Source: Mycobacterium sherrisii
Lineage (GTDB): Bacteria; Actinomycetota; Actinomycetes; Mycobacteriales; Mycobacteriaceae
Length of the DNA stretch: 64,000 bases
Direction: 5' to 3'
NCBI RefSeq assembly: GCF_002102355.1
Contig: NZ_LQPT01000104.1
Coordinates: forward strand, 83,769 to 147,768
In this document: in pieces, positions 33,909 through 42,827 of the stretch
Layout: each line of letters starts with the position of its first letter
How positions within the stretch are numbered: position 1 is the first letter of the stretch
Program-made: the position numbers and the translations under genes
Notes under the pieces: generated by a model
Told to the model about the DNA's origin: nothing
What the model saw: the letters and a program-made list of their open reading frames with translations, nothing else
Databases searched by the model: none

Positions 33909-34688
33909 ATGGCAAACACTGACTCCCGCGCCCTGGCGGGTCGTCGAGCTTTGGTGACGGGCGCGAGCCGCGGCATCGGGGCCGCGATAGCCCGGCGATT
34001 CGCCGAACTGGGTGCCGACGTCGTCGTCGCTGCACGTAGCGCTGAGCCGATTGGTCGATTGGCACAGGAATTGCGGACGCTCGGAGTGCATGCGATCGGC
34101 ATCGAAGCGGACATGGGTGACCGGGCGTCGATGGACGCGCTGATGCGGGGTGTCGTTGCCGCCTTTGGCGGACTGGATATCCTGGTCAACAACGCCGGAG
34201 TGCTCCCCACAGCGGCGCGAGCCGAGCAGTTGGACTGGGCAGATTGGGATGCCACCATTCAGCTGAACCTGTCTGCCCCGTGGTATTTGGCATGCCGCGC
34301 AAAGGAATTGATGGAATCCGGCAGCGTGGTGGTAAACAACGCCAGTACGGCAGCTTATTTTCCCTCGCGGGGATTGGTCGCTTACAACGTCAGCAAGTCG
34401 GCTCTGGTAATGCTCACCCGCGTACTTGCCCTAGAGTGGGCGCGCGACGGCGTGCGTGTCGTCGGTGTGGCGCCCGGCAAGATCGACACCGGCCTCGTGG
34501 AACCGATCGTCGCCTGGACCCAAAAGCACGGACTGCCACTGAATCCGATGCGCCGCATTGGATTCGACCACGAAGTTGCGGACCTGGTCGCGTTCCTGGC
34601 ATCCGAACGCGCCGGTTACATCACCGGAGTGACCGTCCCCATCGATGGTGGCGAGCTGCTGACCGCTGGATCAGAACCGGGTCGCTAG
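33909..34688 (+). CDS. short-chain dehydrogenase/reductase
   Basis: 259 residues, ATG after CCCGGAGGAACTCCACG. Motifs TGASRGIGAAIA, NNAGVLP, NNASTAAYF with Ser, YNVSKSAL (YxxxK), ITGVTVPIDGGELL. An oxidoreductase on an alcohol or ketone, substrate unknown. Divergent from the fused acyl-CoA dehydrogenase with two palindromes in the 135-bp gap. Confidence 0.9.
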   Translation: MANTDSRALAGRRALVTGASRGIGAAIARRFAELGADVVVAARSAEPIGRLAQELRTLGVHAIGIEADMGDRASMDALMRGVVAAFGGLDILVNNAGVLPTAARAEQLDWADWDATIQLNLSAPWYLACRAKELMESGSVVVNNASTAAYFPSRGLVAYNVSKSALVMLTRVLALEWARDGVRVVGVAPGKIDTGLVEPIVAWTQKHGLPLNPMRRIGFDHEVADLVAFLASERAGYITGVTVPIDGGELLTAGSEPGR

Positions 34689-34728
34689 CGCACGCACCGC
34701 TTGCAATGTCGTCAGGACGGCCGGGCCA

Positions 34729-35892
34729 CTACCTGATGGCAGCGATTCTGCTTGCGGACTGGGCAAGCCGCGCTGCGCAAGACTCGATCTGGGTGCCGGT
34801 CAGCGGCTTAGGCAGTCCCCATATCGAAAGCAGTAGCCTGATCGCGCCGCCGTCGTCGTCGAAGACCGGGACGCTGATCATTCGCACCGCCACCGGCCGG
34901 TCGGCTTGCAGCTCCGCGGGTTCGTACTGATCGGTGACCGATGCACTGAGGGCCCGGATGCGCTCGGCGTGGTCCGGCGCTCGGTTGCTGGCGGTGTAGT
35001 CGCGATAACTGCGTTCGAGATCTAGCTGGGTTTGGCTGGCCAAGGTCACCGACCAGCCTCGCTCGCGCACGCGCACGAGCATGTCGCGGCAGGCCTCGCG
35101 CTGCGGCTCGGTCAACGTTTGACCGGGCCGCTCGATCCAGGTGCGCTCGGCCTCGGCGCCGCCGAACGCGACGAAGAGCGCGCCCAGCGGCGCGGCGAGC
35201 GGACAGCGTTGCCCGACTCGTGTTCGAGGAGTGCCGGCGCTGGGCGCCCCTGCGCCGGCAACGATGATGAGTTCGTCATCCACCGCGGCAGTCGTTAGGC
35301 TCTCGGCGCCGAGTTCGGTTGCCAGGGACTCCATCTCGCCTCTGGCAAGGTCCGCATGTTGGAGGTAGCCGATGACATCTGGTTCGGGTATGGCAACCAT
35401 CGAGGCCGGCGAGAACCGTCCATACCCGCCCTGGAAGAACACCAGCGGAAGCGTGCCATCCGCGGCGTCGAGATCACGGACCCGGCCCAGCACGTGGTAG
35501 TGGTCCCCGGCCGGGGAGATCGAGGCGAAGTCGCAATCGATCCACGCCGCTGAGCCCACAATCCGGGGTGCTCCCGACGGCGCTGGCTCCCAATCGACGT
35601 CGGAGAACTTGTCCTGGCTGCTGCTAGCGAAGATCCGGCAAACCGCCTCCTGATGAGCGCCGATGACATTGACGCAGAACGATCGCGCGGTGCGCATCCG
35701 AGCGAAGCTGCGCGAGTCCACCGTCGGGTAGAACGCGATCAGCGGTGGGTCCAGGGACACCGAGACGAACGAGCCGATAGCCATACCGGTTGGCAGTCCG
35801 TCGGCGTCGATCGCTGAGACCACGGCGACTCCGGTGGGGAAACTGCCCATGACACCCCGAAACCGGCGCGGGTCGATCGGGGGGCCGCTCAT
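34729..35892 (-). CDS. flavin reductase-like domain fused to an IclR-type effector-binding domain
   Basis: 387 residues. The N-terminal ~165 residues are a split-barrel flavin reductase (FRGVMGSFPTGVAVVSAIDA, SLDPPLIAFYPT, RSFCVNVIGAHQEAVCRIFA, DHYHVLGRVRDLD). The C-terminal ~215 residues look like the IclR ligand-binding domain: VGQRCPLAAPLGALFVAFGG, VRERGWSVTLASQ, ISVPVFDDDGGAIRLLLSIW. No helix-turn-helix is present. It may supply reduced flavin to a monooxygenase and be tuned by a pathway intermediate; that is inference. No obvious two-component monooxygenase partner sits beside it. Confidence 0.78.
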   Translation of the reverse strand: MSGPPIDPRRFRGVMGSFPTGVAVVSAIDADGLPTGMAIGSFVSVSLDPPLIAFYPTVDSRSFARMRTARSFCVNVIGAHQEAVCRIFASSSQDKFSDVDWEPAPSGAPRIVGSAAWIDCDFASISPAGDHYHVLGRVRDLDAADGTLPLVFFQGGYGRFSPASMVAIPEPDVIGYLQHADLARGEMESLATELGAESLTTAAVDDELIIVAGAGAPSAGTPRTRVGQRCPLAAPLGALFVAFGGAEAERTWIERPGQTLTEPQREACRDMLVRVRERGWSVTLASQTQLDLERSYRDYTASNRAPDHAERIRALSASVTDQYEPAELQADRPVAVRMISVPVFDDDGGAIRLLLSIWGLPKPLTGTQIESCAARLAQSASRIAAIR

Positions 35893-35951
35893 CGCTGCTT
35901 CGAGCTCGGATCGTGTGGTGTCAACATTTCGCTTTCTCTTCGGACGGACGA

Positions 35952-35974
35952 CAAACCCATCGACGTTGTGTTAA
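35952..35974. promoter_or_regulatory. island palindrome site 6
   Basis: CAAACCCATC, spacer GAC, GTTGTGTTAA. 60 bp upstream of the leftward flavin reductase fusion gene. Confidence 0.55.
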
Positions 35975-36109
35975 TCGATAGTACGCGAGCTCCTGGGACG
36001 CGCCGAACCGGTCGGCGCCGCTGTCCTCTCGAGCCGCCCGGACACGGCGACGCGCTGCAGGACAACCTAGTTCGCGTCGGCCAGGGCGAACCGGGTGCCG
36101 CAAATGCGA

Positions 36110-36132
36110 TAAACCAATCACCGTTAGCCTAC
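36110..36132. promoter_or_regulatory. island palindrome site 7
   Basis: TAAACCAATC, spacer ACC, GTTAGCCTAC. Ends 10 bp before the rightward alpha/beta-hydrolase start. Confidence 0.6.
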
Positions 36133-36142
36133 GCTTAAGGGC

Positions 36143-37045
36143 ATGACTTGTAGCACCAGTCCGAACCCGGACGGCTCCGTCCTCAAGGACGTCGAAGGTT
36201 TCGCGGTCGTCAGCGACGGGCTGCGAATCGTAGGGCAGCGGTGGCGTCCGGCCGCATCCGTCGGAACCGTCGTCATGCTGCATGGTGGCGGGCAGACGCG
36301 GCACTCGTGGGATACCAGTGCGGCACAGTTGGCGCGCACGGGTTGGTCGGTCGTTACCTACGATGCGCGCGGTCATGGAGACAGCGATTGGTCGGCGCAC
36401 GGTGACTACGGGATCGCCGCGGGCGTCGCAGATTTGATGCGCGTACTCGAACACGTCGATCCGCACCCGGTGCTCGTCGGTGCCTCCATGGGCGGACTAA
36501 CGGCACTTTTCGCCGCAAGTGAGTCCACCGATCTCGCATCGGCAGTGATCCTCGTCGACATCGTCGCTCGAATCGAGCCTGCCGGGCGGGACCGCATCCG
36601 GGCGTTCATGACCGCCCATCAAAATGGCTTTGCCACGTTGGATGCAGTGGCCGACGCCGTGGCTGCATACAGCAACAACCGTCGACGGCCGAGGAATCTC
36701 GATGGTCTGCGCCACAACGTTCGCCAGCGCGACGACGGGCGCTGGTACTGGCACTGGGACCCCGAGTTGCTCGGCAGTGCTCAGCCCGACCTTGATACGC
36801 AACAACTCCAAATCCGCACTGCTGCCGAGCGCATCACCCAGCCGAGTCTCCTTGTGCGCGGCCGTAACTCGGACATCGTCAGCCCCGAGGGCGCCCGGGA
36901 GATGCTGGCGTACATGCCCAGCGCTCGCCTGATCGAGGTGAACGCCGGTCACATGGTCGCAGGCGACGACAACGACGTCTTCGTCACGGAAATAATCAGA
37001 TTTCTCGACGACCTGCGGCCCGGCATAGATCCGCAGCGCAGTTGA
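36143..37045 (+). CDS. alpha/beta-hydrolase
   Basis: 300 residues. Oxyanion motif VVMLHGGGQTRHSW, nucleophile in VGASMGGLT, acid in LVRGRNSDIVSPEGA and His in VNAGHMVAGDDND. This triad and spacing are typical of small epoxide hydrolase/C-C hydrolase/haloperoxidase-like enzymes. No Shine-Dalgarno is clear, and palindrome site 7 is only 10 bp upstream, so the transcript may be nearly leaderless. Convergent with the dioxygenase-like gene, so a ring-cleavage product is a plausible substrate. Confidence 0.88.
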   Translation: MTCSTSPNPDGSVLKDVEGFAVVSDGLRIVGQRWRPAASVGTVVMLHGGGQTRHSWDTSAAQLARTGWSVVTYDARGHGDSDWSAHGDYGIAAGVADLMRVLEHVDPHPVLVGASMGGLTALFAASESTDLASAVILVDIVARIEPAGRDRIRAFMTAHQNGFATLDAVADAVAAYSNNRRRPRNLDGLRHNVRQRDDGRWYWHWDPELLGSAQPDLDTQQLQIRTAAERITQPSLLVRGRNSDIVSPEGAREMLAYMPSARLIEVNAGHMVAGDDNDVFVTEIIRFLDDLRPGIDPQRS

Positions 37046-37093
37046 CGGCCCGTATCTGGTCAGCGCGTTAGCAGCGCCCGCTTCGGCAGCAAT

Positions 37094-38194
37094 TCAGTTG
37101 CCGCCCAGGAGTATTGGGTCGACTTTGAGCGGGCGCGCGGTTTCGATCATGATGATCTCCCACTCGAGGCGGGCGTGCGCGTCCCATTCCCTGCGCGCCT
37201 TGATGCGCGCTCGATCGGGGAATCCGTGATGGATGCCCTGCGGGTCGTGGCTGATCAAGCCTGGCTTCATCGGCCGCCCGAGTGAGTTTCCGCCGTGGAT
37301 GAGCGCGATCTCGTCGTAGTCCGCGTTGCGGTGAAACCACGGTATCCGCTCCACCCCATGCACGGATTCGAACGGCCGCGGCAACAAGTTGATGATGTTG
37401 ACGCCTTCGGCGACAAGGAACACGTGCATGGACGGCGGCAGGTGGAGACTGTCGGACATGATGACGTTCCAGTCGCGGATATTGAACGCGAACGGGAAGT
37501 AATCGCCCTTCCATCCCTCCACGTCGCAGGGGTGGTGGTCGACGAAAATCCCGGAATATTCGTTGTCGTACTTCACTCGAATCTCGTACTCGGATTCGAC
37601 CGACTGCACCGGTGCGGGCTCGGGCACCCGGATCACGTCCGGATCGAACGGAGCTTGACGCCCCAACCCCGGGTACACGGGTGCGCGCAATTCCCCGACG
37701 GTCTCGATCCCCAGGAGAATGGTCTCGGCTCCGGTGACGACCCACCGATGGGTGATGGCCTTCGGGATCACCACGTAGTCGCCCTGTTCGAATGGGATCG
37801 GACCGAATTCGGTTTCCACCGTGCCCGATCCGCGGTGAACGAACCAGCATTCGTCACCGTCGACGTTGCGGCAGAAGAACGGCATCGACTCGCTCCTTCT
37901 GGACAACCAGATGGTGACATCCGCGTTGTGATACAAACGCTGGGCACTGCCGCGGGGGTCGTCGCGATCGCTGGGAACGATCTCGCTCAGCATCGCCGAG
38001 GTCGACCGAAATCGGCCTGTCGTGCGAAACACTGTGGGATCGTTGGTGCGGTAGAGCACCGCCTCGCGCCCGTCGAAGCCTTGGCGTGTCAGTTCGTCGT
38101 CTTTGAGCAGTGATCCACCCGCAGTGGCCTCTGGTAAGTCGCGGTGTGCCTGCTTGCTGGTACGGCCTTTGCTGAACTGAATGAGGGTGCGCAT
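37094..38194 (-). CDS. homogentisate 1,2-dioxygenase-like cupin enzyme
   Basis: 366 residues, resembling homogentisate dioxygenases: N-terminal LYHNADVTIWLSRRSESMPF, ECWFVHRGSGTVETEFGPIP, VVIPKAITHRW, and C-terminal PWFHRNADYDE. By comparison with human HGD the iron ligands would be H288, D294 (Glu in HGD; E295 is adjacent) and H322, with H316 also kept. The Glu-to-Asp change or one-residue shift is odd. No hpd, maleylacetoacetate isomerase or fumarylacetoacetase gene is nearby, so homogentisate itself may not be the substrate; a related hydroquinone-type ring is possible. Divergent from an SDR gene. Confidence 0.8.
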   Translation of the reverse strand: MRTLIQFSKGRTSKQAHRDLPEATAGGSLLKDDELTRQGFDGREAVLYRTNDPTVFRTTGRFRSTSAMLSEIVPSDRDDPRGSAQRLYHNADVTIWLSRRSESMPFFCRNVDGDECWFVHRGSGTVETEFGPIPFEQGDYVVIPKAITHRWVVTGAETILLGIETVGELRAPVYPGLGRQAPFDPDVIRVPEPAPVQSVESEYEIRVKYDNEYSGIFVDHHPCDVEGWKGDYFPFAFNIRDWNVIMSDSLHLPPSMHVFLVAEGVNIINLLPRPFESVHGVERIPWFHRNADYDEIALIHGGNSLGRPMKPGLISHDPQGIHHGFPDRARIKARREWDAHARLEWEIIMIETARPLKVDPILLGGN

Positions 38195-38358
38195 GTCTGC
38201 GAAGTTAGCAGCCCAACCGAGACAGTGTCTAGCGCTGATTGGTTTATGTGGATCGATGCGGCCAGCGCGCCCTTACGGGCACATAGTGCGTGATATCCAG
38301 CAGTCAGTCGGTAAGGCGGGTGACCGATCCTGCCACGGGCAAGAGGTGCACGCGGGCA

Positions 38359-38381
38359 TAAACCAATCGACGTTTGGTATG
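38359..38381. promoter_or_regulatory. island palindrome site 8
   Basis: TAAACCAATC, spacer GAC, GTTTGGTATG. 165 bp upstream of the leftward dioxygenase-like gene. Confidence 0.65.
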
Positions 38382-38431
38382 ACTGCTGGTCCCACCGGCT
38401 CGGGTACCGCGGCCGCAAAGGTCCTCGTTGC

Positions 38432-38454
38432 ATAACCTTACAACGTTGGATTAT
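38432..38454. promoter_or_regulatory. island palindrome site 9
   Basis: ATAACCTTAC, spacer AAC, GTTGGATTAT. About 98 bp upstream of the rightward SDR-dehydratase operon. Confidence 0.65.
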
Positions 38455-38552
38455 GGTGAGTCCACCACGGCCGCTGGCTGCTCCCATTGAGCCCGTGGTG
38501 AACGGCTCATCAGGCGGATCTAGGGAATTCGACTCTCGGAGGCGGCATACCG

Positions 38553-39323
38553 GTGCAGGGACTAGCGAACAAAACGGTGTTGGTCGCAGGCGGAGGCTCG
38601 GGAATAGGGGCGGAGTCGGCGATGCGTCTGGCGTGTGAAGGCGCCACCATCGGCATTGGCGACCTGTCCCTTCAGCGTGCCGAGCGAACCGCCGAGGCAA
38701 TCCGCGCCGCCGGGGGCACCGCCTATCCGCTGCACTATGACCAGGCCGATGACGCGTCGGTGATCCAGCTGGTCGAGCGCGTCGTCGCCCGGTTCGGCCG
38801 GCTGGATCGGTTGGTGTGCAACGCCGCCGATCTCAGCGACGAGACGCTCGGTCGTGACCGCAACGTTCTAAAGATGGACAGCGAAGTATGGGATCGCACC
38901 CTGCGCGTCAATCTCACAGGCACCGCTGTCCTGATCCGTGAAGCTCTGCCACACCTGCTGCAAGCCGAGGGTGGTGCCCTGGTCGTCACGTCGTCGTCTG
39001 TTGCTACCACCGGTGAGCCGACCCGACCGGCATATGCGGCGTCAAAGGCGGGTCTGAACGCGCTCGTACGGCATGTCGCAACGAAGTGGGGGAAGGCGGG
39101 CTTGCGCGCCAATGCGGTGGCTCCCGGACTCATCCTCAGCGAATCCGCTAAGCATCTTCTCGAGGACTGGTTCCTCAAGAAGAGCCTCGAGGAGGTCCGC
39201 AGCAGCCGGCTCGGCGAGCCACGCGATGTCGCCGCCGCTGTCGCTTATCTGCTCTCCGACGAGGCGGCCTGGATCAACGGACAGGTCTGGGGTGTGGACG
39301 GCGGCGCCAGTCTGCGCCAGTGA
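38553..39323 (+). CDS. short-chain dehydrogenase/reductase
   Basis: 256 residues, GTG start after CTCGGAGGCGGCATACC. Motifs AGGGSGIGAESA, CNAADLSD at the NNAG position, VTSSSVATTG, YAASKAGL (YxxxK), INGQVWGVDGGASL. The NNAG motif reads CNAA, a mild deviation. First gene of a rightward set with the dehydratase-like and VOC genes. Confidence 0.88.
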   Translation: MQGLANKTVLVAGGGSGIGAESAMRLACEGATIGIGDLSLQRAERTAEAIRAAGGTAYPLHYDQADDASVIQLVERVVARFGRLDRLVCNAADLSDETLGRDRNVLKMDSEVWDRTLRVNLTGTAVLIREALPHLLQAEGGALVVTSSSVATTGEPTRPAYAASKAGLNALVRHVATKWGKAGLRANAVAPGLILSESAKHLLEDWFLKKSLEEVRSSRLGEPRDVAAAVAYLLSDEAAWINGQVWGVDGGASLRQ

Positions 39324-39368
39324 CCAACCTCGCTCCCACCCGGTTGACTTGTTGCTGCAGGAGGCGTC

Positions 39369-40628
39369 ATGTCGGGAAAGCCGACGTTCACCGACGAAAT
39401 GTTCGACAAAGCGCGCGCCGAGATCGGACGCCAGCGTCCGGCCCGCGCACACTGGAACACCGTCACAGCGGATGCAATCCGGCACTTCGCGCTCGGGATC
39501 GGCGACGACAATCCGTTGTGGCTCAACAGGAAATACGCTGAAGCGTCGGTCGGGTCGATCCTCGCTCCGCCCACTCTGTTGTGGACCGCCTTTATGACGC
39601 CGCTGTTTTTCCCCAGCGACTCCAAGGCACGAAGTTCTGGTGGCGGATTCCCTGGCATGCAAGCACTTTTCGCGGGTTGTCAGTTTCGATTTCATCGACC
39701 GATCCAAGCCGGCAGTACGCTCAAGGCGATCAGTACGCGCGGCGCTGTCATCGATCCTCAGGCGCGCGTGGAGGGCGACTCCATCGATGAACGTATCGAC
39801 TTCGAACGCGCACACGCTGCCATGCAGTCCTACAATCCAAATCCCGGTGGTCGCACGGTCTTTCAAGTCGAAACCCACACCGCATTCGATCCGGCTTCGG
39901 GGGACGCCTTCGGCGATCTGATCGAGCACGCCGCTCGGGTGGAGCCCGAGGCCATAGACCCTTTGCAGGGAAAGTACGGGTCGTTCACACCGCGGCGCTA
40001 CTCGCCCTCCGAGATGCGATCGATCGCCGAACACTACGCCCAGGAAGCCGAGCACCGCCGCGGCGACGTCCCGAGGTTCATTGAAGACGTCGCGGTCGGA
40101 GATGTGTTGCCGCCCTTGATCAAAGGGCCGATGACAATCCTGAGTTACTCGGCTTTCTTCGTGGGCGCCGGTGCCTTCTTCAACCTGACGGACCGCGTGC
40201 TGTACAACTTCGCCAGCAGATTCGGCGAATCGGTGAAATACGATCCGGACAGCGGAATCTGGGTGCTTCCTGAAGAGATGCACTGGCATCCGCACATGAC
40301 TCGTCAGCTCGGGATGCCGTATGGATTCGACATCGGTTCTCAACGCGTCGGTTGGCTGGCGCATTTGGTCACCGATTGGATGGGCGATACGGGGTGGATG
40401 GAATCGCTCGACGTCTGGTTTCTTCGGCCCGTCTTCCTCACCGAGGCTGTGTGGATCCGAGGAAAGGTCGCCGGTACTTCGACAGCAAGCATGGATTGCC
40501 GCGTCGTCATCGACCTGAGCGCGGAAACCTTCGATGGCGTCCCGGTCTCTACCGGCCGCGCGGTCGTCAAATTGCCCACGGCACAAGCGCCAGGACCGGT
40601 GTGGCACAACTCTGTTGAGAGCATTTGA
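39369..40628 (+). CDS. FAS1-like/MaoC-family double hot-dog dehydratase
   Basis: 419 residues. The N-terminal hot-dog half resembles the FAS1-like dehydratase region of HadA-type proteins (ADAIRHFALGIGDDNPLWLN, SILAPPTLLWTAFM, QFRFHRPIQAGSTLKAI). The C-terminal half has a second hot-dog pattern (FIEDVAVGDVLPPLIKGPMT, GWLAHLVTDWMGDTGWMESL, FLRPVFLTEAVWIRGKV). Hydration of a 2,3-enoyl-CoA or a related acid is inferred; family members often lack one half's catalytic residues. Coupled to the VOC gene through TGATG at 40626-40630. Confidence 0.82.
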   Translation: MSGKPTFTDEMFDKARAEIGRQRPARAHWNTVTADAIRHFALGIGDDNPLWLNRKYAEASVGSILAPPTLLWTAFMTPLFFPSDSKARSSGGGFPGMQALFAGCQFRFHRPIQAGSTLKAISTRGAVIDPQARVEGDSIDERIDFERAHAAMQSYNPNPGGRTVFQVETHTAFDPASGDAFGDLIEHAARVEPEAIDPLQGKYGSFTPRRYSPSEMRSIAEHYAQEAEHRRGDVPRFIEDVAVGDVLPPLIKGPMTILSYSAFFVGAGAFFNLTDRVLYNFASRFGESVKYDPDSGIWVLPEEMHWHPHMTRQLGMPYGFDIGSQRVGWLAHLVTDWMGDTGWMESLDVWFLRPVFLTEAVWIRGKVAGTSTASMDCRVVIDLSAETFDGVPVSTGRAVVKLPTAQAPGPVWHNSVESI

Positions 40629-41077
40629 TGGTTCCCGCCCGTCTGAATGTCGTGACCATCGGGGTACGAGATCTTGCCAGAGTGCGCAGCTTCTACCAGA
40701 GCCTCGGATGGCGCGGTCGACCTCGGGAGGGTGCATTCACGCGTTTTGACCTGGCGGGCGCCGCCCTGGTGCTGTTTCCGTTGGACACCCTGGCCGACGT
40801 CGTCGGAGTATCCGCACCCGCGCAGGCCTCCTTCAGCGGAACGACCCATGCCATCGTGGCCGAGACCGCAGAGGAACTCGACACCATCCTCGCGTCGGCG
40901 GCGTCGGCCGGCGGTCAGATACTCAGCAAGGCGACTCGGCGGCCGTGGGGGTCCCGCACCGGCTATTTCGCCGACCCGGAGCTCAATGTCTGGGAGGTGG
41001 TGCTGCTGCCTGGTGCGACGTTTGACGACACCGGGTCTCTGATCTGGCCGGGGCCGGCAGCACCGCATGACCGCTGA
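40628..41077 (+). CDS. VOC-family (glyoxalase/dioxygenase fold) protein
   Basis: 149 residues from the ATG overlapping the previous stop. Paired betaalphabetabetabeta modules: LNVVTIGVRDLARVRSFYQS, then GYFADPELNVWEVVLLP with a terminal metal-type Glu. Many such proteins are isomerases, dioxygenases or ligand binders. The function here is unknown; it co-occurs with the dehydratase-like protein. The next gene's promoter lies just downstream. Confidence 0.8.
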   Translation: MVPARLNVVTIGVRDLARVRSFYQSLGWRGRPREGAFTRFDLAGAALVLFPLDTLADVVGVSAPAQASFSGTTHAIVAETAEELDTILASAASAGGQILSKATRRPWGSRTGYFADPELNVWEVVLLPGATFDDTGSLIWPGPAAPHDR

Positions 41078-41170
41078 CAGGCGGAGGTTGTGTCGCATGA
41101 TGCCGCAGGTCAGAGCGTTGACGCCGCAGCTCGCAACCTTGACCGCCCTGGCAAGCGGTGTTAACTTTTC

Positions 41171-41193
41171 CTTACCTAACGGCGTTTGGATAG
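41171..41193. promoter_or_regulatory. island palindrome site 10
   Basis: CTTACCTAAC, spacer GGC, GTTTGGATAG. It ends 11 bp before the ligase GTG and overlaps the AGGAG ribosome-binding site region, arguing for direct repression. Confidence 0.7.
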
Positions 41194-41204
41194 GAGCTTG
41201 GCCC

Positions 41205-42791
41205 GTGCAGCTTGATGGGTTCCCAACCCGCACCGACAGCGTGCTTCGGTACCTTCTGGAGCGCAACGCGCAGGAAGCAGCTGACGAGGTCTCGGTCAAA
41301 TTCGAAAGCGGCGTCGTCTGGACCAGGCGCGACTGCAGGGATGCTGCGTTCGCGGCCGCCAATCAGCTACGTGCGCTGGGAGTTCGACAGGGAGACCGCG
41401 TCGCCATCCTCTTGCCCAACGGTGAGGATTTCGTGCGCGCCTGGTGGGGCGTGGTGTGCCTGGGGGCGACGATCGTCCCGATCAATCCCGTCTTGCGCGG
41501 TCCGATGCTCGACCGTGTACTCGCCCGCGCCGAACTCGTGGCAGTGATCGTCGACGACCAGCGCGCAAGTCAACTCGACGCGGCCACAAATGCACCCGCG
41601 CTGCGGATACACCCTTCTCAGCTGCGCGGCCACGACCGGTCGGCGCCGGAGTTGCAGCGGCCGATCGAACCCTGGGACACCTTTGCGTTGATCCTCACCT
41701 CGGGAACGACCGGGCCGTCCAAACTCGTCTCGGTCAGTTACATGTTCTTCGTCTTCGGTGCGATGTCCTTCTTCGTAGCAGAAGGGTTCGACAAACACGA
41801 CGTCTTCCTGGTCGACCTTCCGATGTTCCATATGGCTGCCTTGTGTTATCTCGGCGGTTCGCTGGTCACCCGAACTCAAGTCGCGGTGCGTACTCGGCCC
41901 GCACTGGACCGGTATTGGGAGGTGGCGCGCGAGGTGGGCGCCACGGGCGCCATCCTGCTCAGCACGATGACCAGCCAACTTGTGATTGCCCCATCCCGTC
42001 CTGCCGAACGCGAACACCACCTGCGGACCGTGCTCATGTCGCCGATGCCAGCGGACCCGACCGCATTTCGGCAGCGATTCGGTATTGCAAAGATCTTCAC
42101 GACGTTCGGCATGTCGGAGGCTCCGTCGGTGTTCCGCGGCGACGGGGATGGCGTCAGCGATCTCAAGGGTTACGTCGGCCGACTCTATCCGGGATATCAG
42201 GCACGACTGGTCGACGAATTCGACGTCGAGGTCGAGGCGGGGCGTCCAGGTGAGCTGATCATCAGGGCCGACCTGCCCTGGGTCATCTCGCCGTGCTACT
42301 TCGGCGACCCGGCCGGGACCGCCACCGCGTGGCGTAACGGTTGGTTTCACAGCGGCGACGTCATGCGCCTCGACAGCCGCGGTGACTACTACTTCGTCGA
42401 TCGGGCGAAGGATGCGCTGCGTCGTCGCGGCGAGATGATCTCGGCGTTCGAAGTAGAGGTCGTAGTGGTCGACCATCCCAGGGTGCGCGAGACCGCATGC
42501 GTAGCCGTTCCGTCGGATTCCGGTGTCGACGACGAGGTCAAGGTATGGATCGTGACAGAGGACGATAAACCGGTGAACTTCGAGGAACTGCTTCGTTATT
42601 GCCATGGCCGACTTCCGTACTACATGGTTCCCAGATACTTCGAGGTGATTGCCGAACTGCCCAAGACGCCCACGCAGCGTGTCCAAAAGAACGTGCTGCG
42701 CGCCCGCGGCAACGGACCCGGCACCTGGGATCGCGAAGCTCACGGGTTCAGCGTGACGCGGCATGGCCTGAAATCCGTTGCGCGGACCTAG
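41205..42791 (+). CDS. acyl-CoA synthetase / AMP-dependent ligase (copy 1)
   Basis: 528 residues from the GTG at 41205, chosen because TAGGAG lies 8 bp upstream and palindrome site 10 precedes it; a longer frame from 41067 would translate the operator. ANL-family motifs: LILTSGTTGPSKLVSVSY (P-loop), FGMSEAPS, FHSGDVMRLD, RGEMISAFEVE and the C-terminal Lys region PTQRVQKNVLR. Activates a carboxylic acid to its CoA thioester. It shares a distinctive architecture with the second ligase at 54688-56310 (GVRQGxxxAxLLPNGxDFxRxW). Confidence 0.92.
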   Translation: MQLDGFPTRTDSVLRYLLERNAQEAADEVSVKFESGVVWTRRDCRDAAFAAANQLRALGVRQGDRVAILLPNGEDFVRAWWGVVCLGATIVPINPVLRGPMLDRVLARAELVAVIVDDQRASQLDAATNAPALRIHPSQLRGHDRSAPELQRPIEPWDTFALILTSGTTGPSKLVSVSYMFFVFGAMSFFVAEGFDKHDVFLVDLPMFHMAALCYLGGSLVTRTQVAVRTRPALDRYWEVAREVGATGAILLSTMTSQLVIAPSRPAEREHHLRTVLMSPMPADPTAFRQRFGIAKIFTTFGMSEAPSVFRGDGDGVSDLKGYVGRLYPGYQARLVDEFDVEVEAGRPGELIIRADLPWVISPCYFGDPAGTATAWRNGWFHSGDVMRLDSRGDYYFVDRAKDALRRRGEMISAFEVEVVVVDHPRVRETACVAVPSDSGVDDEVKVWIVTEDDKPVNFEELLRYCHGRLPYYMVPRYFEVIAELPKTPTQRVQKNVLRARGNGPGTWDREAHGFSVTRHGLKSVART

Positions 42792-42827
42792 CCGCAGCGG
42801 TCATTCGTACGCTTCCAGGCGCCCGCG

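Larger units (their letters stand above)
38195..38552. other. 358-bp divergent promoter region
   Basis: Between the dioxygenase-like gene and the SDR gene. Contains palindrome sites 8 and 9 and no supported gene. Confidence 0.6.

Noticed and set aside
39042-40736. 564-codon open frame on the minus strand opposite the SDR and dehydratase genes
   Set aside because: High-GC shadow frame; it covers two conserved plus-strand genes, has no start context and its translation resembles nothing.
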